A stretch of 8,142 nt of DNA, from positions 1 to 8,142 of the forward strand of contig DASQWB010000028.1 in the NCBI GenBank assembly GCA_035640455.1, in the 5' to 3' direction. This document shows, one piece after another, positions 5,131 through 8,142 of the stretch (positions are counted from its first letter, which is position 1; the number at the start of each line of letters is the position of its first letter). The notes beneath the pieces were generated by a model. It had not been told where the DNA came from and did not search any database. It was given only the letters and a program-made list of their open reading frames with translations. This stretch comes from AC-50 sp035640455. Lineage in GTDB: Bacteria; Actinomycetota; Thermoleophilia; Gaiellales; Gaiellaceae. The translations under genes and the position numbers were made by a program.

Positions 5131-6297
5131 CTACGCGCCAAACGAAAATATGACCGGATAGGTGGCCGTGTTGTTCGAGAACGTCTTTTCGGCCCGGACC
5201 GGCCCCGCTTGCACCTTGATCTTCGTCGGCGTCGAGAACGGCGGCTGCTCGGTGATGTGGAACGTGAAGGTTTCCGTCGCGCCGACGTCGATGAGGCTGA
5301 TCGTGCCGCGCTTGACGATCGGGTTCGGCGTCTTCTGGATCGTGAGCGTGACGGGAACCTTCACTTCCTGCGCCTCGCCGGTGTTCTTCACCGTGACCTC
5401 GAAGGCCAGCTGCGGCGAGGCCGTGATCGTCGTCTCGCGCGTCGGCGAGAGTTGCTCGCCGCCGGGGAGGACGCGCGTCGACTCGAGCCCGACGCCGTGG
5501 ACGCCCGTCGGCGTCGTCTGCGGCGAGGTGGCCCCGTGCACACGCTGCCAGACGGGAATCATCGAGCGCGTGCTCGCGAGGTCGGCGTCGACGAGCACCT
5601 TCGAGTTGGGCACCGACACGCCGGTGACGTCCTGGCGCTTGAGCTCCTGGAGCGACGGGCGCCGGAAGTAGAAGTCCCAGTTCACGTCGCTCGCGACGAG
5701 GAGCTGGGCCTGCCCGGCGAGGAGCTGACCCGCCGCGGAGGCGTTCTTCGACTTCGCAGTGTGCTGGAACGCGTCGGCGAGCCGCGAGATGCCGCTCGCC
5801 CGCAGCTGGAGCACCTCGACGAGGGCCTGGTGCTCCACACGGAGCGGGCCCGGCGGGTCGATCTGCTGCGCGCGGTCGGCGTACTGCGACTGCTGCCGGG
5901 CGAGCCCGAGGAGCTTCGTCTCGAGGTCGGCCTCCTTGATCCCAGGCGTCGTGAGCGCGTCGTTCAGCTGCCGGCCGACGCCGGCCGACCCGCTCGCGAT
6001 CGCCCGGACGTCGCCCATGTAGTTCGCGTACTCGCTGTGCTTGCTCGAGCCGCGGCAGCTCTTGACGACGAAGACGAGGATGACGACGAGGAAGATCGCG
6101 AACGCGACGAGCCCGACGAGGCGGAGGAGCCGTGTCGCCTCGGCAGGTGTCCGCAGCGGAGGGCGCTGTGGACGGCGCGGGCCTCGCGGGCCGCGCGGGC
6201 CGCCGCCGTCGCGCGGAGGCCGACGGCGTTGCGTCGTCTCCTGCGTCTCCGGCTCGTCGAAGAAGTCGAACTCGATGTCGGAGTCGCGCTCGGTCAT
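5131..6297 (-). CDS. Single-pass membrane protein with extracytoplasmic CARDB/Ig-like C-terminus
   Basis: A 388-residue protein of unknown function. An acidic N-terminus (1-20, DSDIEFDFFDEPE) with Thr-rich ETQETTQ is followed by an Arg/Pro/Gly-rich linker (24-50, repeated PRG/PRR) and one membrane helix (about 59-78, LRLVGLVAFAIFLVVILVFVV). The outside part begins with a mainly helical domain (about 85-215). A beta-rich C-terminus (about 290-386) has VTVKNTGE, VPVTLTI, VGATETFTFHI and TFSNNTATYPVIF, the pattern of CARDB/Ig-like domains seen in cell-surface proteins. A type II-like topology with a cytoplasmic N-terminus is inferred. ATG 6295-6297 is the only start giving the whole acidic segment. 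It is divergent from the Ser/Thr kinase, whose substrates may include proteins with such N-termini; this is speculative. Confidence 0.85.
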   Translation of the reverse strand: MTERDSDIEFDFFDEPETQETTQRRRPPRDGGGPRGPRGPRRPQRPPLRTPAEATRLLRLVGLVAFAIFLVVILVFVVKSCRGSSKHSEYANYMGDVRAIASGSAGVGRQLNDALTTPGIKEADLETKLLGLARQQSQYADRAQQIDPPGPLRVEHQALVEVLQLRASGISRLADAFQHTAKSKNASAAGQLLAGQAQLLVASDVNWDFYFRRPSLQELKRQDVTGVSVPNSKVLVDADLASTRSMIPVWQRVHGATSPQTTPTGVHGVGLESTRVLPGGEQLSPTRETTITASPQLAFEVTVKNTGEAQEVKVPVTLTIQKTPNPIVKRGTISLIDVGATETFTFHITEQPPFSTPTKIKVQAGPVRAEKTFSNNTATYPVIFSFGA

Positions 6298-6378
6298 GGC
6301 GCTCGCGCCCCGCAGGCGCCGGCCAACTCTACCGAGTCGCCCGGCGCGTAAAGGAATTGGACCTACTCCGGCCGAACC
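6298..6378. promoter_or_regulatory. Divergent intergenic region with candidate promoter
   Basis: This 81-bp gap separates the two divergent starts (minus gene at 6297, kinase at 6379 or 6388), so promoters for both should lie here. On the minus strand TAGAGT (6326-6331) fits a TAnnnT -10, with a poor TTTACG (6347-6352) 15 nt upstream. No convincing -10 was found for the plus-strand kinase. Confidence 0.3.
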
Positions 6379-7983
6379 GTGGCTGGAATGGCCGAGGCCG
6401 CTTCAGCCGTCGCCCCGCGCGAGCTCGTGCTCGACCGCTACCGGCCGCTGCGGCCGCTCGGGACGGGCGGCTCGGGCTCGGTCTGGCTCGCCCGCGACGA
6501 GCACACGGGGCTCGACGTCGCGCTGAAGGTCGTCGCCCGCGACGGCAAGTCCGGTCACCGGGCCGAGCGCGAGGCCGCCGTCGCGGCGCGTCTGCGCCAC
6601 GAGCGCTGCCTGCGTGCGTACGCGTGCGGGAGCGACGCGCGCCACGTCTACATCGCCTACGAGTACGCACCGGGGCGGACGCTGCGCGACGCGCTCCGCG
6701 CCGGCGAGGTTCGCGACGCCGACGCGGTCGAGACGGTGGCGCAGGTCCTCGAGGGGCTCGCGCACGCGCACGCGCGAGGCGTCGTCCACCGCGACGTGAA
6801 GCCGGCCAACGTGCTGCTTGCCGACGGCGACGAGGTGTCGGTGCGGCTGCTCGACTTCGGGCTCGCCCAGACCGAGGACGCCGAGACCCTGACCGCGGTC
6901 GGCGACGTGCCGGGGACCCTCGCCTACATCCCGCCCGAGCGCCTCGCCGGCCAGGTCTCGGGGGCTGCGGGAGACGTCTGGGCCGTCGGCGTCCTCCTGT
7001 GGGAGGCGCTCGCGGGATTCCATCCGTTCTGGACGTCGTCGCCGCTCGAGACGGCACGCGCGATCGAGCGTGGCGCGCCGCCGCTCGCGAGCGCCCGGCC
7101 GGAGCTTCCGCGGATGCTCCTCACCGCCGTCGACGCCGCCCTCGCCCCCGACCCGGCAAGACGACCATCGGCTGCGGCGCTCGCGCGGACGCTTCGCGAG
7201 GCGCTCGAGGAGCGGGCGCGGCGGCGGGCGGCGCCTCGGTACAGGTTGGCCTGGCCTCGTGCGGAGAGCTACTCGGGGCCGGCGCTCGCGGCGCTCGTCG
7301 CCGGCTGGATCGCCGCCGTGCTGCCGTTCTACCCGGGCGGCTGGTGGATCGGGCTCGCGCTCCTCGCCGCGCTGCTCGCCGCCGTCCGGCCGCGGATCGG
7401 GCTCGCCTTCGCGCTCGCCGTGCCGCTCTTCCCGCTCGGGAACCTCTCGCTCGGGCTGGCGCTGCTCTGGGCCGGGCTCGCGCTCGGGTGGCTCGCGCTC
7501 ACCGCCCGCGAGCCAAGAAGCGGACTCCTCTTCGCCGCCGGGCCGCTCCTCGCCCCGCTGGCCGCGCTCGGCTTCCTGCCGCTCCTCGCGGCGCGCACAG
7601 TCCGCTCGCCGGTGCGCCGCTTCGCGCACGCCTTCGCCGCGGTCCTCGCCGCCGCCGTCACGGCGGGGATCCGCGGCGTCGACCTCCCGTTCGCGGGCGC
7701 CCGCGCCCACGTGAGCCTCGCAGGCGCCGAGAGCGTCACCGGGGTCACCGGCTCGCTCGCGCGGGTCGTCCTCGACCACGCCGGCCTCGGCCTCGCCGCG
7801 CTCGTCCTCGGGCTCACGGCGGCGCTGCTGCCGAGCCTGCGCAAGCGAGGCCCGTGGGGAATCGCAGGCGCTGGCGCGCTTCTGCTCGCGCCGCTCGTCG
7901 TCGCTCCAGCCGCCGCCGCAGTGCCGGTCGTCGCGACGGCGTGGCTCACGTGCGCGGCGCTCGTGGCGCTTCGCCAGAATTAG
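6379..7983 (+). CDS. Ser/Thr protein kinase with polytopic membrane C-terminus
   Basis: A 534-residue Hanks-type kinase that transfers phosphate from ATP to Ser/Thr of partner proteins. The N-terminal catalytic domain (about 18-275) is complete: Gly loop GTGGSGSV (28-35), VALK with Lys50, Glu64 in the C-helix, HRDVKPAN (137-144) with catalytic Asp139, DFG (159-161), GTLAYIPPERL (179-189) with PPE in place of APE, and the DVWAVGVLLWEALAG helix. The activation loop has Thr170 and Thr172 as candidate autophosphorylation sites. A basic stretch (278-289) leads to roughly eight or nine hydrophobic segments (about 300-530). There are no PASTA or other extracellular sensor repeats as in PknB. GTG 6379 gives the longest form; ATG 6388 (three codons on) is an equally good alternative, and neither has a clear Shine-Dalgarno. 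The gene ends 30 nt before an fhaA-like gene, so the pair is probably co-expressed. Confidence 0.93.
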   Translation: MAGMAEAASAVAPRELVLDRYRPLRPLGTGGSGSVWLARDEHTGLDVALKVVARDGKSGHRAEREAAVAARLRHERCLRAYACGSDARHVYIAYEYAPGRTLRDALRAGEVRDADAVETVAQVLEGLAHAHARGVVHRDVKPANVLLADGDEVSVRLLDFGLAQTEDAETLTAVGDVPGTLAYIPPERLAGQVSGAAGDVWAVGVLLWEALAGFHPFWTSSPLETARAIERGAPPLASARPELPRMLLTAVDAALAPDPARRPSAAALARTLREALEERARRRAAPRYRLAWPRAESYSGPALAALVAGWIAAVLPFYPGGWWIGLALLAALLAAVRPRIGLAFALAVPLFPLGNLSLGLALLWAGLALGWLALTAREPRSGLLFAAGPLLAPLAALGFLPLLAARTVRSPVRRFAHAFAAVLAAAVTAGIRGVDLPFAGARAHVSLAGAESVTGVTGSLARVVLDHAGLGLAALVLGLTAALLPSLRKRGPWGIAGAGALLLAPLVVAPAAAAVPVVATAWLTCAALVALRQN

Positions 7984-7992
7984 GGATCCCGG

Positions 7993-8010
7993 GAAAGGGG
8001 GAAGAACCCC
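7993..8010 (+). promoter_or_regulatory. Ribosome-binding site of the fhaA-like gene inside a small hairpin
   Basis: The purine-rich GAAAGGGGGAAGAA (7993-8006) lies just upstream of ATG 8014 and supplies the Shine-Dalgarno that fixes that start. GGGG (7997-8000) can pair with CCCC (8007-8010) around GAAGAA, which would partly mask the site. Confidence 0.5.
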
Positions 8011-8013
8011 GTC

Positions 8014-8142
8014 ATGTCGTTCCTCCGGTCGATCGAGCAGCGCGTCGAGGGCCTCATCGAAGGCGCCTTCGGCCGCGCCTTCCGCACGCACGTCCAGCCG
8101 GTCGAGCTGGCGCGGAAGCTGACGAAGGAGATGGACGACCAC
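8014..8142 (+). CDS. fhaA: FhaA-like protein, N-terminal DUF3662 part (3' truncated by window)
   Basis: Only the first 43 residues are visible: MSFLRSIEQRVEGLIEGAFG, then RAFRTHVQPVELARKLTKEMDDH. This matches the start of the FhaA N-terminal domain (DUF3662), whose hallmark is an RVE-x-x-IEG-x-FG-x-x-F helix followed by V-x-P-V/E-ELA-x-x-L-x-x-EM. In known members this domain is joined by a linker to a C-terminal FHA domain that binds phosphothreonine; that part lies beyond the window and is inferred. In mycobacteria fhaA sits with Ser/Thr kinases, a phosphatase and rodA/pbpA, and takes part in controlling peptidoglycan synthesis. The kinase gene just upstream gives the same context. The start is well supported by a purine-rich ribosome-binding site. 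Confidence 0.88.
   Translation, partial: MSFLRSIEQRVEGLIEGAFGRAFRTHVQPVELARKLTKEMDDH

Noticed and set aside
5209..6351. 380-codon plus-strand frame opposite the CARDB-like gene
   Set aside because: Arg/Glu/Asp-rich antisense translation; the minus-strand product has a clear membrane helix and beta-domain.
6403..8142. 579-codon open frame on the minus strand
   Set aside because: It is antisense to the kinase and fhaA-like genes; the composition is a GC-codon artefact with no recognisable motif.
1..8142. tRNA, rRNA, CRISPR array or known riboswitch
   Set aside because: Reading both strands showed no cloverleaf with T-loop signature, no regularly spaced repeats and no recognised riboswitch core; this was by eye only.

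Overview
This is a GC-rich, gene-dense bacterial chromosome segment. The product families suggest an actinobacterium, possibly of the deep-branching Thermoleophilia/Gaiellales type: an FhaA-type N-terminus beside a Ser/Thr kinase, a DUF4446 protein, the 'LNASYEPLN' HNH family, and GTG starts. The lineage is an inference from gene content, not a computed placement.

Region 1 (2-3844, + strand) is a tightly packed nitrogen operon. It holds the C-terminal part of a type I glutamine synthetase (glnA), a GNAT acetyltransferase of the phosphinothricin/methionine-sulfoximine family, a divergent PII signal protein, an Amt ammonium channel and a two-domain rhodanese. The intergenic gaps are 6 and 5 nt, and two junctions are 4-nt start/stop overlaps (GTGA and ATGA), so one transcript with translational coupling is likely. 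Together the genes cover ammonium entry (Amt), its gating (PII), its assimilation (GS), and possibly protection of GS from inhibitors (GNAT). The PII protein is unusual: the modifiable T-loop tyrosine is Phe and several ATP/2-oxoglutarate contact positions are altered.

Region 2 (3946-6297, - strand) holds an HNH endonuclease-family protein with a probable leaderless promoter, a single-pass DUF4446 protein, and a single-pass secreted-domain protein with a CARDB/Ig-like C-terminus. In the gaps lie two near-complete copies (78 and 75 bp) and one partial inverted copy (33 bp) of a two-hairpin repeat that no gene explains.

Region 3 (6379-8142, + strand) is divergent from region 2. It holds a Ser/Thr protein kinase with an N-terminal catalytic domain and a polytopic membrane C-terminus, followed 30 nt later by the start of an FhaA-like protein cut by the window end. 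This resembles the kinase/FHA clusters that act on cell-envelope growth in Actinobacteria.

No rRNA, tRNA, CRISPR array, insertion sequence or prophage gene was seen. There is no stretch over 300 bases without a gene.
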